A DNA stretch of 64,000 bases, from positions 248,001 to 312,000 of the forward strand of contig NZ_JAVIWQ010000002.1 of assembly GCF_034313965.1 (NCBI RefSeq). Direction: 5' to 3'. Position numbers and translations under genes: made by a program. Position 1 is the stretch's first letter. Each line of letters starts with the position of its first letter. Shown piece by piece: positions 40,790 to 49,439 of the stretch. Source of the stretch: Herbaspirillum sp. RTI4 (GTDB lineage Bacteria > Pseudomonadota > Gammaproteobacteria > Burkholderiales > Burkholderiaceae_D). A model generated the notes under the pieces. It searched no databases and was not told where the DNA came from. It was given only the letters and a program-made list of their open reading frames with translations.

Positions 40790-41218
40790 TCATTTACACA
40801 CCCACCCTGCCACGCCCAGTGTCTGCCCGGAGGGAAGCACCGCTTCGGTCACTTCGCATTGCCGGATATTTTCCGGCAATTCTCTGGCGAGCAGAGTGAG
40901 GCTGTTTGTGTACGAACAGGCAACCCAATAACGGTGCTCCGACGGCGTCAGCTTCCACAGGGATTTGCGCTGCTGTTTTTTTTGCAGGATTTTATCCGGC
41001 ACGAGATTGGCCATCTCCTGCGGAGGTCCGCTATAGACCGACACCAAATTCAATCGATGTCCGCCGCGTCCGCGATCTTGCGCAACTTCCCAGGATGGTT
41101 CGGGGCTATTGACCACCTCGTTGACTTCTATGGCCGCAGGACAATTTATTTCTATGGCAGCGGCCAGCGCTTGCAGCGGGACAAGACATATAAATGGCAA
41201 TACATAGCGATTGATCAT
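40790..41218 (-). CDS. Small exported protein (STY0301-like)
   Basis: 142 residues with a signal peptide (MINRYVLPFICLVPLQALAA) and four Cys in the mature part (near INCPAAIEV, WVACSYTN, IRQCEVTE and GWVCK), which suggests two disulfide bonds made by DsbA. The pattern resembles the STY0301 family of small periplasmic proteins of unknown function. I cannot assign a role. Confidence 0.65.
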   Translation of the reverse strand: MINRYVLPFICLVPLQALAAAIEINCPAAIEVNEVVNSPEPSWEVAQDRGRGGHRLNLVSVYSGPPQEMANLVPDKILQKKQQRKSLWKLTPSEHRYWVACSYTNSLTLLARELPENIRQCEVTEAVLPSGQTLGVAGWVCK

Positions 41219-41265
41219 GGCGCTTACTCAATGAGGAAGGAGGGGTTCGCCAAGTGTAGCCGTAA

Positions 41266-41304
41266 CAAAGGGCCTGAATAAGGAAAAACACATCAGGCCC
41301 TTTG
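41266..41304. terminator. Terminator-like stem between the small exported protein and the ABC permease
   Basis: Perfect 12-bp arms CAAAGGGCCTGA (41266-41277) and TCAGGCCCTTTG (41293-41304) with a 15-nt loop lie 13 bases after the permease stop. The T run is short. It probably marks the 3' end of the ABC transporter mRNA. Confidence 0.65.
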
Positions 41305-41316
41305 CTTGACGCAAGT

Positions 41317-42216
41317 TCAGAATGCCGCAGGTCGCCACTTCAGCAGGCGTTTTTCCAGCAGGTTCAGCAGGTAATCCGCCAGCAGCGCAACAACGGCCAG
41401 CACGATCATCGCGGCAAACACGCCGCTGGCATTGAAAGCGCCTTGCGCCGTCGAGATCAGCAAACCAATACCCTGTTTGGCACCGAGAAATTCACCGACC
41501 ACCGCACCGACCAGCGCGAAGCCGAAACTCACGCGCAGACTGGCGAGAATCCAGCTCATGGCCGAAGGAATCACCACTGACATCGTGACCTGCCGCCGCG
41601 ATGCGCCCAGAATCTGCGCGTTGGCGATCATGTAACGGTCGGCTTCCCGCACGCCCTGGAAGGCATTGCCGAAGACAACGAAGAACACCATCACCACCGC
41701 CAGTGCCACCTTCGACGCCATGCCCAGACCGAAGGCAATCACGAAGATCGAACCCAATACCACACGCGGAATGGAATTGGCGATCTGGATGTAAAGACTG
41801 AACACATCGGCCAGCAGCTTGTTGCGACCCAACACGATGCCGCAAAAAATACCGCCGACGGAGCCGATCAAAAATCCCAGCACGGTTTCTTCCAGCGTCA
41901 CCAGAACTTGCGTGAACAGCGACCCCTGCGCCGTCCCCTCCGTCATCCAGACGAAGATTTGCTGAACGATCAGCGTCGGTTGCGAAAAGAAGAAAGGATC
42001 AATCCATTCCAGCCGCGCGCCGACTTCCCATCCGCCTAGCGTCACCACCAGCAGCGCCACGCGCAGAAAAATCACCAGCCAGTAACGTTGTTTGATCTTG
42101 CGCTGCGCCTGCCGCTCAACCTCGGCCAGACTGGCCGGACTCATGTGGTCGGAAATCGACGCCGCGTGCGCAGGCGCCCTATTGCTTGCCATCGTTGTTG
42201 CGTTTTGTTGTGTCAT
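41317..42216 (-). CDS. ABC transporter permease, nitrate/sulfonate/taurine type
   Basis: 299 residues. A long soluble N-terminus is followed by about six membrane helices. The EAA loop reads GVREADRYMIANAQILGASRRQ, the signature of SsuC/TauC-type permeases. It is last in the order binding protein, ATPase, permease. The substrate is not evident: the family carries sulfonates, nitrate, pyrimidine precursors and some organic acids. Seven 13-bp tandem repeats lie between it and the ATPase gene. Confidence 0.88.
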   Translation of the reverse strand: MTQQNATTMASNRAPAHAASISDHMSPASLAEVERQAQRKIKQRYWLVIFLRVALLVVTLGGWEVGARLEWIDPFFFSQPTLIVQQIFVWMTEGTAQGSLFTQVLVTLEETVLGFLIGSVGGIFCGIVLGRNKLLADVFSLYIQIANSIPRVVLGSIFVIAFGLGMASKVALAVVMVFFVVFGNAFQGVREADRYMIANAQILGASRRQVTMSVVIPSAMSWILASLRVSFGFALVGAVVGEFLGAKQGIGLLISTAQGAFNASGVFAAMIVLAVVALLADYLLNLLEKRLLKWRPAAF

Positions 42217-42236
42217 GTGATTACCCGTCAGGTTCG

Positions 42237-42327
42237 GATGTCGCTTATTGATGTCGCTTATTGATGTCGCTTATTGATATCGCTTATTGATGCCACTTAG
42301 TGATGTAGCTCAGTGATGTCGTTCAGT
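42237..42327. repeat. 13-bp tandem repeat, seven copies
   Basis: The unit GATGTCGCTTATT is present as three identical copies from 42237, then GATATCGCTTATT, GATGCCACTTAGT, GATGTAGCTCAGT and GATGTCGTTCAGT, ending at 42327. The copies grow more diverged toward the ATPase gene. The array fills most of the 148-base gap between the ATPase and permease genes. Confidence 0.92.
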
Positions 42328-42364
42328 GTTTTTAATGAAAGGGATCGCTGAAACAAAGGCCCTC

Positions 42365-43168
42365 TTATTCGATATGCACTTCTTCCCGCAAATCGCTCCA
42401 GATCTTGCGCGAGGTGTCGATGAATCCCTGCTGGTATTTGACTTCTTCCATCTTGCGCGGACGCGGCAGGTCGATTTCGTAGACGCTCTTGAGCGTCGCC
42501 GGACGCGCCGTCAGGACATACACCTTGTCGGCCAGCGCAATCGCTTCTTCCAGATCATGCGTGACGAAGACCACCGAGCCCGATTGCGCCGACCACAGTT
42601 GCAGCAACTCATCCTGCATCAGGGTGCGGGTCTGCATGTCGAGCGCACTGAACGGCTCGTCCATCAGCAGAATTTCGGGTTTGTTAATGAAGGTTTGCGC
42701 CAGTGCCACACGCTTGCGCATGCCGCCCGACAATTGATGCGGATAGTGGTTACTGAATTTGCTGAGACCGACCCGGCGTATCCATTCTTCGGCCAGCGCA
42801 TAGGCGGCATCTTTCGGCTTGCCGCGAAACAGTGGGCCAGCGGCGACGTTATCAATCACGGTGCGCCAGGGAAACACGGCATCGCTCTGAAACACGAATC
42901 CGATGCGCGGATCGATGCCGTCGACCGCTTCACCCATGATGAGCACTTCGCCCACCGTCGGCTTGAGCAGGCCGGTAATCAGACTCAGCGTGGTCGATTT
43001 ACCGCAGCCGGTGGGGCCGACAATGGCGACGAATTCACCGCGTGCTACCGACATCGAAAAGTCGCGCAAGGCAACGGTCACCTTGCCGTCGCCGGTAATG
43101 AAGCGCAGCGAAACGTTGCGCAATTCGATGGCGGGCGAGGCGGCGGGGGAGATAAAGGGGGTAGTCAT
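42365..43168 (-). CDS. ABC transporter ATPase, nitrate/sulfonate/taurine type
   Basis: 267 residues from MTTPFISPAASPAIELRNVS at 43168. Walker A GPTGCGKST is at 51-59, the Q loop is in FVFQSDAVFPW, the signature is LSGGMRKR, Walker B ILLMDEPFSALD, and the switch His is in VFVTHDLEEA. SsuB/TauB type. It lies 101 bases after the binding-protein gene. Confidence 0.93.
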   Translation of the reverse strand: MTTPFISPAASPAIELRNVSLRFITGDGKVTVALRDFSMSVARGEFVAIVGPTGCGKSTTLSLITGLLKPTVGEVLIMGEAVDGIDPRIGFVFQSDAVFPWRTVIDNVAAGPLFRGKPKDAAYALAEEWIRRVGLSKFSNHYPHQLSGGMRKRVALAQTFINKPEILLMDEPFSALDMQTRTLMQDELLQLWSAQSGSVVFVTHDLEEAIALADKVYVLTARPATLKSVYEIDLPRPRKMEEVKYQQGFIDTSRKIWSDLREEVHIE

Positions 43169-43269
43169 ACGTATGCTTTCATCGGGAAAACTGCTCTCGG
43201 CAAACAGGTCCAAAGCACGCGGCGATCAGGCGGATAACGGGCTGTTAAGAGCGAACGCCGCGGCAGGAT

Positions 43270-44292
43270 TTATTTGATCTGATTGACGTAGTCGTTGGTG
43301 TAGGTGCGCAGCAGGTCAATGTGCTTGCCCTTGATGTTCGGATTGAATCCGGTCATCACCTTCAGCACCGTTTCAGCACCATCGGCCGGCATTTTCCCGT
43401 CGGGCGAATACATGGGCATTGATGCTTTCAGCGCCTGCACGTAGAGCGCTTTGTTGCCGCCGTAATAATCGGCCGGCATTTTGTCGGCGATTTCTTCGGC
43501 GCTGTGGGTCTGAATGTATTTCAGGGTTTTCACGAAAGCGCGTGCCAGTTTCGCCGCCACCGGTTTATGCGTTTGCAACCAGCTGGTTTGCACATACAGG
43601 CTGGATGCCGGATACAAACCGCCTAGCGCAGCACGCGTACCGGCGAGGCTGCTCATGTCGACCAGCGGTTTGGCAAGTCCGGTACTGATCAGCAGCGAGG
43701 TGGTTGGTTCAGTGGTCCATGCCACCTCGATGCGCTTCTGTTTGAATGCGGCAATCAGCGTGGTGCCGGCACCGACTGGCAACATCGAGTACTCGCTACT
43801 CTTGAGGCCGTTGCGCGATGCCAGATATTGCGTGAGGAAACTGGAAGAAGAACCGAGGCCGGTAACGCCCACGGTGTAGCCCTTCAGGTCGCCCATTGAT
43901 TTGATTTTATCGACCATATCGGTGCGTACCATTTCAGTACCGCCCGGCACCAGCAACAGTTGCACGATGGATTGCACTTCCTTGCCCTTGCTTTGCAGAT
44001 CGATGGAATGATCGTAGTAGCCGACCACGGCTTGCACGGCACCGGCCAGCAATTCATTTTCCGCATCGACGCCGGCCTGCTGCGATTGCAGTTCTACATC
44101 CAGCCCCTCTTCCTTGAAATAACCCAGATTTTCCGCCAGCTTGGGCGGCAGATAAATCAGCTTGTTGATACCGCCGACCATGATGATGACCTTGGGTGCA
44201 TCGGCGGCAACGGCATTGCTGCTCATGCCAAAGACGGCACTGGCAATTAACGCCGACAACAGGGTGGTGCGACATGGCGAACGGCTAAACAT
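43270..44292 (-). CDS. ABC transporter substrate-binding protein (NMT1/SsuA-like)
   Basis: 340 residues with a signal peptide ending near AVAADA (about residue 30). The mature part has the NMT1/THI5-like fold: a start of KVIIMVGGINKLIYLPPKLAENLGYFKEEGLDVEL (read in parts), GVTGLGSSSSFLTQYLA, and a C-terminal FNPNIKGKHIDLLRTYTNDYV. Proteins of this type bind sulfonates, nitrate or aromatic/organic acids. It is divergent from a TctDE-like two-component system, which may control it. Confidence 0.88.
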   Translation of the reverse strand: MFSRSPCRTTLLSALIASAVFGMSSNAVAADAPKVIIMVGGINKLIYLPPKLAENLGYFKEEGLDVELQSQQAGVDAENELLAGAVQAVVGYYDHSIDLQSKGKEVQSIVQLLLVPGGTEMVRTDMVDKIKSMGDLKGYTVGVTGLGSSSSFLTQYLASRNGLKSSEYSMLPVGAGTTLIAAFKQKRIEVAWTTEPTTSLLISTGLAKPLVDMSSLAGTRAALGGLYPASSLYVQTSWLQTHKPVAAKLARAFVKTLKYIQTHSAEEIADKMPADYYGGNKALYVQALKASMPMYSPDGKMPADGAETVLKVMTGFNPNIKGKHIDLLRTYTNDYVNQIK

Positions 44293-44600
44293 GGTGTCTC
44301 CTCTTTGAATTTATTACGCAAAGTCATGCTGCAAGGCTCCAATAGGAAGTCCGACAGAAGTACGTATTGCTTAAAGTCCCGCTACGGCGGGGGCTGATTA
44401 TTGTTTTAATGAATAACAGCTATTCTAGGCAGTGTTATCCTTCATTGAGCTTTCAACATTGATGATTAATCATCATTTTCTGATAAAGCACCACGCGTGA
44501 ACTTAACTCAGAGCAAGGCACCGACTCCTGAGCTGGCACTACTCAGTCGCTTTTACCACGCACCGCAGGGCGCTTTGAAATATGGCGCAGAGATAATTTA
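44293..44600. promoter_or_regulatory. Divergent regulatory region between the ABC importer and two-component genes
   Basis: 308 bases without a gene. It is AT-rich in its middle. At 44461-44474 there is a perfect 14-bp palindrome, GATGATTAATCATC, a candidate binding site for the adjacent response regulator. No textbook -35/-10 pair was identified for either direction. Confidence 0.5.
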
Positions 44601-45278
44601 ATGAAATTGCTGCTGATTGAAGACAACCCTGCACTGGCGCACTGGCTCACGCAAATCCTGCGTGAAAACCATTTCACCGTCGATCTGGCCAGCGATGGCG
44701 ACGCTGCCGATCTGGTCTTGCGCAATGAAACATACGATGTGGTGCTGCTGGATCTGATGATTCCCAAACTCAGCGGCAAGCATGTGTTGCAGCGCTTGCG
44801 CCAGCGCCGCGACAACGTGCCGGTGATGATTCTGACGGCCAGCGGTTCGGTCGATGAAAAAGTGGAATGCCTGGGCGCGGGCGCGGATGACTATCTGGTC
44901 AAACCTTTCGAAGTGCGCGAACTGGTGGCGCGCATCAAGGTGCTGATCCGGCGCCAGATTCCCGACAAGGCCGCTGAAATCCATTGCGGCGATCTGATCT
45001 ATGACAGCAACACGCGCCAGTTCGCCATCGGCGATCAGCCGCTGCCCTTACCGGCACGCGAACACGATGTGCTGGAAATTCTGATGCTGCAACAAGGCCG
45101 CACGGTCTCCAAGAATGCGCTGGTCAAAGGCATCTTCAGCCTGTCCGACGAACCCAGCGCCGACGCGATCGAAATTTATATTTCCCGCCTGCGCAAAAAA
45201 CTGGAAACCTGTCAGGCCGCGATCATGACGCTGCGCGGCCTGGGCTATCTGCTCAAGCGCAAAGATGAGCAAAGATGA
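44601..45278 (+). CDS. OmpR-family response regulator (TctD-like)
   Basis: 225 residues. The receiver domain has the acidic pocket E7/D8 and phosphoacceptor D51 in VVLLDLMIPKLSG, and the conserved Lys is in YLVKPF. The C-terminal winged helix ends with IEIYISRLRKKLE and LRGLGYLL. The adjacent kinase is TctE-like. TctD/TctE systems control tricarboxylate or other organic-acid uptake. The start has a weak GAGAT box upstream. Confidence 0.92.
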   Translation: MKLLLIEDNPALAHWLTQILRENHFTVDLASDGDAADLVLRNETYDVVLLDLMIPKLSGKHVLQRLRQRRDNVPVMILTASGSVDEKVECLGAGADDYLVKPFEVRELVARIKVLIRRQIPDKAAEIHCGDLIYDSNTRQFAIGDQPLPLPAREHDVLEILMLQQGRTVSKNALVKGIFSLSDEPSADAIEIYISRLRKKLETCQAAIMTLRGLGYLLKRKDEQR

Positions 45279-45284
45279 GAAAAG

Positions 45285-46745
45285 ATGATTGATAGCCTGC
45301 GCCTGCGGCTGCTGTTGTGGCTGCTGATTCCGCTGACGATCTATGTCGCCATCTGCGGCGACTTCGCTTATAGCAGCGCGGAGGAAAGCGCGGATGTGGT
45401 GCAGGACCACGCACTGCTGGCATCGGCACGCATGATCTCCGGTCAGATCGACTGGCAGGACGGACTTCCGTTTGCTCATTTGCCGCCGGCGGCGCTGGAA
45501 ATTTTTGCCGGTGCGGATGGCGACCAGGTCTACTACCGCGTGATTGCCGAGGATGGTCGGGTCATGGCCGGGCGACCGGATTTTCCGCTGGACCCGGTTT
45601 TTCACAGCGGCGCACCGCGCTATGTCAGCACTGTTTTCGATCATCAGCCGTTACGCACCGTGACGCTGGTGCGAACGCTGTACGACAGCGGCGCATCAAG
45701 CAAAGTAGTGGTGCAGGTCGGACAGACCATGCGCGGTCACGACCGCATGCGGGATGAGCTGTGGCAACCCGCGTTGCATCGCCAGATCATTACATTGGTG
45801 CTGGCGATCGTGCTGATGATTCTGGGTCTGACGATGGAGTTGCGTCCCGTGCTGCGTCTGACGGAAGAGCTGGCCGCGCGCGACTCCAGTTCCCTGACGC
45901 CGCTGCGACGCGGACGACTGCAACAGGAATTGCGACCGATCGTAGAAGCCATCAATCAATACATCCAGCGCCTGAACACGCAAATGCTGGTGCAGAAGCG
46001 GTTTGTCGCCGATGCCGCGCACCAGTTGCGCACGCCACTGACGGTACTCGATTCGCAAATCCAGTTCGCTCGTCAGCTGAGCGATCCGGCGCGTCAGCAG
46101 CAAGTTCTGCAAGCCTTGCAGGACAGCAGTCGCAGCATGACCGACATGATCAATCAGCTACTTCAGCTATCGCAAGCCGAAGCCTCCAGCAGCGCCGCGC
46201 TGATGCGTCAACCGGTGGAACTGACGGCATTGGCGGCAACGGTATTGGAAGAGCTGGTGGGACTGGCGCAGGGCAAGCATATCGACCTCGGTCTGGAAAC
46301 CGGTACGGAATCGGGTATGGGACGCGCCTGGGTGTCCGGCAACGCAGCGCTGTTTGCCGCCATGCTGATGAATCTGGTCGACAATGCGATCCGCTACACG
46401 CCGCCATACGGCAAGGTGACGGTCGGTTTGCAGCAGACGCAGACGGCGGCCGGTGCGCAAGTTGAGCTCAGCGTTACCGACGACGGCCCCGGCATTCCTG
46501 CCGAAGTGAGGGAACGGGTGTTCGAACGGTTTTATCGCAATGCGCTGCCGGGGCAGCATGGCACGGGTCTGGGTCTGGCCATCGTGCGCGAAATTGCGCA
46601 AGCCGCGCAAGGCAGCGTCCTACTCGGCCTCCCTGCTAGCGGCAAGGGGCTGTGCGTGCGGGTGCAACTGCCCGCCTGTCCGCCACCGCCACCACCATCA
46701 TCTACTTCTCAGGAAGGTTCTGGCACAGCTCCGGCACTACAGTGA
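45285..46745 (+). CDS. Sensor histidine kinase (TctE-like)
   Basis: 486 residues, 6 bases after the regulator gene. An N-terminal membrane helix (LLLWLLIPLTIYVAICGDFAY) and a second near residues 165-185 flank a periplasmic sensor of the 2CSK_N/TctE type. The phosphorylated His is H246 in VADAAHQLRTPLTVLD. ATP-binding boxes are NLVDNAIRYTPP (N), DDGPGIP (G1) and GTGLGLAIV (G2). The C-terminus has a Pro run. It probably senses an organic acid or aromatic ligand. Confidence 0.92.
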   Translation: MIDSLRLRLLLWLLIPLTIYVAICGDFAYSSAEESADVVQDHALLASARMISGQIDWQDGLPFAHLPPAALEIFAGADGDQVYYRVIAEDGRVMAGRPDFPLDPVFHSGAPRYVSTVFDHQPLRTVTLVRTLYDSGASSKVVVQVGQTMRGHDRMRDELWQPALHRQIITLVLAIVLMILGLTMELRPVLRLTEELAARDSSSLTPLRRGRLQQELRPIVEAINQYIQRLNTQMLVQKRFVADAAHQLRTPLTVLDSQIQFARQLSDPARQQQVLQALQDSSRSMTDMINQLLQLSQAEASSSAALMRQPVELTALAATVLEELVGLAQGKHIDLGLETGTESGMGRAWVSGNAALFAAMLMNLVDNAIRYTPPYGKVTVGLQQTQTAAGAQVELSVTDDGPGIPAEVRERVFERFYRNALPGQHGTGLGLAIVREIAQAAQGSVLLGLPASGKGLCVRVQLPACPPPPPPSSTSQEGSGTAPALQ

Positions 46746-46920
46746 TGCATAAGTCCTATCAATACAAACGACAAAGGAGATTCATTTCGAATAATTGCCG
46801 CTTTCCATTACGATGGCTGAGTTTCTCATTTTTCTAATAACACTATCCAAAAAGGCAGTGCCGTACAGGCAAGCTTTTCTCAAGATATCCACATCACACC
46901 CTCCAGGGGAGACACTTTCC

Positions 46921-48186
46921 ATGTTCATGTTCCGCACCTTTCTTCTTTTGCTGATCAGCTTTTGTCTGCAATTACCGGCCTCCGCGCAAAGCAACCGGCT
47001 TGACGACATCCTTACCCGCGGCGTGCTGCGCGTGGGAACCACCGGCGATTACAAACCCTTCACCTACCGCACCAATCCCGCCAGTCCTTTCATCGGACTC
47101 GATATCGAACTGGCAGGGCAACTGGCGAAGGCGCTGGGAGTGCGTCTGGAACTGGTACCGACCTCATGGCCTGCGCTCATGCGCGACCTGGGCGAAGATA
47201 AATTCGATATCGCCATGGGCGGCATTTCGGTCAGTCTGGAGCGGCAAAAGAAGGCGCTCTTTTCGCTGCCCTATTCAAGAGATGGCAAGACGCCCATCAC
47301 ACTGTGCAGCAATCAGGCGCGCTTTCAAACACTGGCGCAAATCGATCAGGCCGGCGTGCGGCTGATCGTCAATCCGGGCGGTACTAATGAGAGTTTTGCC
47401 CGCGCCCATATTCAGCACGCCAGCATCACGGTGTTCCCGGACAACATCACCATTTTCGACCAGATCATCGCGGGTAAGGCTGATCTGATGATGACTGACG
47501 CGATTGAAACGCAGCTGCAACAAAAACTCAAACCGCTCTTGTGTGCGGTCCACCCTGAAGCGCCCTTCGATTTTTCTGAAAAAGCCTATTTGCTGCCGCG
47601 TGATCTGATGTGGAAAACCTACGTGGATCAGTGGCTGCATCAAACCATAGAAAGCGGTGCTTTATCGAAGATGGTGGACAAATGGCTGGCCCATCCGTGG
47701 CCGCAAGCCGCACCGGCCAATATCAGCCTGGCCCCGCTGGAAAGGCTGATGAATGCGCGTCTGGCCTTGATGACCGACGTTGCCCGCGACAAATGGAATA
47801 CCCGTGGCGCAATTGAAGATGTGCCGCGCGAACAAATTATTATCGACGGATTGAAGATGCAGGCGCAGGCGTTGGGAGTACCGGCTGCGTGGGCCGAACA
47901 CTTTTTCCGCGCTCAGATCGAGACCGCCAAACTGATCCAGCGTGACTTGTTTGCGCATTGGGAGAAAACCGGTGCGGGACGTTTTGCCGATGCACCAGAT
48001 CTGGCCAAGGTCATTCGTCCGCGTTTGGACGCTCTGACGCCTCAGCTTCTGAATGCATTGGCAGCCGCCTGGCCGGCCTTGGCTGATCCGACACAAGGCG
48101 CTCGCATTGCCGCCGCCATGCAGAAACTGCCGGCAATGGCGGCCTCGCCATTAATCGACGGCAGCGCAAGCAAGTTGGCGCCCTGA
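46921..48186 (+). CDS. Exported fusion of cyclohexadienyl dehydratase and AroQ-type chorismate mutase
   Basis: 421 residues from the ATG at 46921 (GGGGAG upstream); the frame is open to 46795. A signal peptide (MFMFRTFLLLLISFCLQLPASA) is followed by a PheC-like, binding-protein fold (about 25-260: GVLRVGTTGDYKPFTY, DIAMGGISVSLERQKKALFS). From about residue 271 comes an all-helical AroQ-gamma chorismate mutase (RLMNARLALMTDVARDKW, EDVPREQIIIDGL, FFRAQIETAKLIQRDLFAHW). Together they could turn chorismate to prephenate and then phenylpyruvate (or arogenate to phenylalanine) in the periplasm. Similar exported fusions are known in Oxalobacteraceae. A plain amino-acid binding protein is unlikely given the second domain. 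Confidence 0.85.
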   Translation: MFMFRTFLLLLISFCLQLPASAQSNRLDDILTRGVLRVGTTGDYKPFTYRTNPASPFIGLDIELAGQLAKALGVRLELVPTSWPALMRDLGEDKFDIAMGGISVSLERQKKALFSLPYSRDGKTPITLCSNQARFQTLAQIDQAGVRLIVNPGGTNESFARAHIQHASITVFPDNITIFDQIIAGKADLMMTDAIETQLQQKLKPLLCAVHPEAPFDFSEKAYLLPRDLMWKTYVDQWLHQTIESGALSKMVDKWLAHPWPQAAPANISLAPLERLMNARLALMTDVARDKWNTRGAIEDVPREQIIIDGLKMQAQALGVPAAWAEHFFRAQIETAKLIQRDLFAHWEKTGAGRFADAPDLAKVIRPRLDALTPQLLNALAAAWPALADPTQGARIAAAMQKLPAMAASPLIDGSASKLAP

Positions 48187-48223
48187 ACATCACGGCATTG
48201 CACGCCCCGAAAATTTTTCGCGA

Positions 48224-49129
48224 TTAGTAATTTCCGGGAGCCGCAGGTCGACGACCGAGCGGCTGTTTCAGGTACTGTGCCAGCACCACTCCCAATAGCG
48301 TGATGCCGCCACCAATCACATGGTAGCGATGCAAATGTTCACCGAGAAACAGCACCGCTACTATCACCGTAAATATCGGCAGCAGATTCATCAGTGCCGT
48401 GGCACGGCTTGGTCCCAATCGGGCCACGCCGTGCATCCAGAAAAAGGGCGCGAGGATGGAAGCGGGAATGCCGGCGTACAGCACCAGCGGCAATCCGGCG
48501 AGAGTCAGCGGCGGAGCGGCGTGCCACAGGTAATACACAAGCAGCACCGGCAACACGAGCCAGACCTGAATCAGCAGAGAATGCCAGATCGGCAACGGAA
48601 TCGCCCAGCGCTTGAGCAGCACGCTGTAAGCAGCGTAAGAAAAACTGGCGATCAACATCAAGCCATCACCCAGAACAAGGCCATGCGATAGCAACAAGGC
48701 CGGTTCGCCCTGGCTAAGCAGATAAGCCAGCCCGGACAAGGACAGCACGCCACCGACTACTCCGCCGATGGTCGCCGGATTACCCAGCAAGGTCACCCCC
48801 AAACCAAGCGCAATCAAGGGCATCAGCGAAGCGATAACGCCCATGTTGGTAACACTGGTGCTTTGTGCCGCGACATACGCCAGACATTGGTACAGCACCA
48901 TCCCCAGAATACCGAGGACGAACAATTTAGGAAGAAAGGGAATCGCCCGCTGACGATGCCGCCATACCGGTCTGGCAAAAAATATCGCCAATAGAAGGCC
49001 GGCCAGCAACCAACGGTAAAAAGAAATCGCGGCGGAATCGATGACATCGGCTGCCAGTTTGTTGACGCTGGTATTGATGGCCCAGATGAGCACGGCGAGG
49101 AGAGGGGAAAGAGCGTACTTGATATTCAT
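48224..49129 (-). CDS. EamA/DMT family transporter
   Basis: 301 residues with ten predicted membrane helices in two EamA repeats (about 5-135 and 150-285). The first starts LSPLLAVLIWAINTSVNKLAADV, and the second ends LMNLLPIFTVIVAVLFLGEHLHRYHVIGGGITLLGV (read in parts). Members export amino acids or metabolites. It is convergent with the dehydratase-mutase gene, 37 bases away. An aromatic or amino-acid substrate would fit the context but is only a guess. Confidence 0.88.
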   Translation of the reverse strand: MNIKYALSPLLAVLIWAINTSVNKLAADVIDSAAISFYRWLLAGLLLAIFFARPVWRHRQRAIPFLPKLFVLGILGMVLYQCLAYVAAQSTSVTNMGVIASLMPLIALGLGVTLLGNPATIGGVVGGVLSLSGLAYLLSQGEPALLLSHGLVLGDGLMLIASFSYAAYSVLLKRWAIPLPIWHSLLIQVWLVLPVLLVYYLWHAAPPLTLAGLPLVLYAGIPASILAPFFWMHGVARLGPSRATALMNLLPIFTVIVAVLFLGEHLHRYHVIGGGITLLGVVLAQYLKQPLGRRPAAPGNY

Positions 49130-49439
49130 GGCGTTGCACTATAGAGGAGTTTTGATTCGGCCGTGTAACAGCAGCGGATTGCCGGGGACGTATTGACGTT
49201 TTATTTGCGAGTGCGAACGTGCTGCAGACGAGGCATGAGAAGTACGCCATCCGAGAAGCGATCTGGCTCAAATGATCTATAAAAATAGCGCTTGGATGCA
49301 AAGCGACGTCGGGCAAACGCGCGCAGGCCTGAACTGTTATTCTGCTAGCTGCGCATGTTCATATCAGTCTATTGTGGCTGTCGATTTGCGCAAGTATTAA
49401 GGCGCTTCTGATCATGATAAAAATTTCTTTCGACATTGC
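49130..49439. other. Intergenic region, divergent
   Basis: 310 bases between the EamA gene (minus) and the chalcone-isomerase-like gene (plus). No gene, tRNA or strong hairpin was seen. The right part (49380-49435) is AT-rich and may hold the promoter of the rightward operon, but no clear hexamer pair was found. Confidence 0.5.

Noticed and set aside
43270..44292. Assigning the ABC importer to taurine or sulfonate uptake
   Set aside because: There is no sulfonatase, monooxygenase or nitrate reductase gene nearby, and the binding-protein motifs do not separate substrates.
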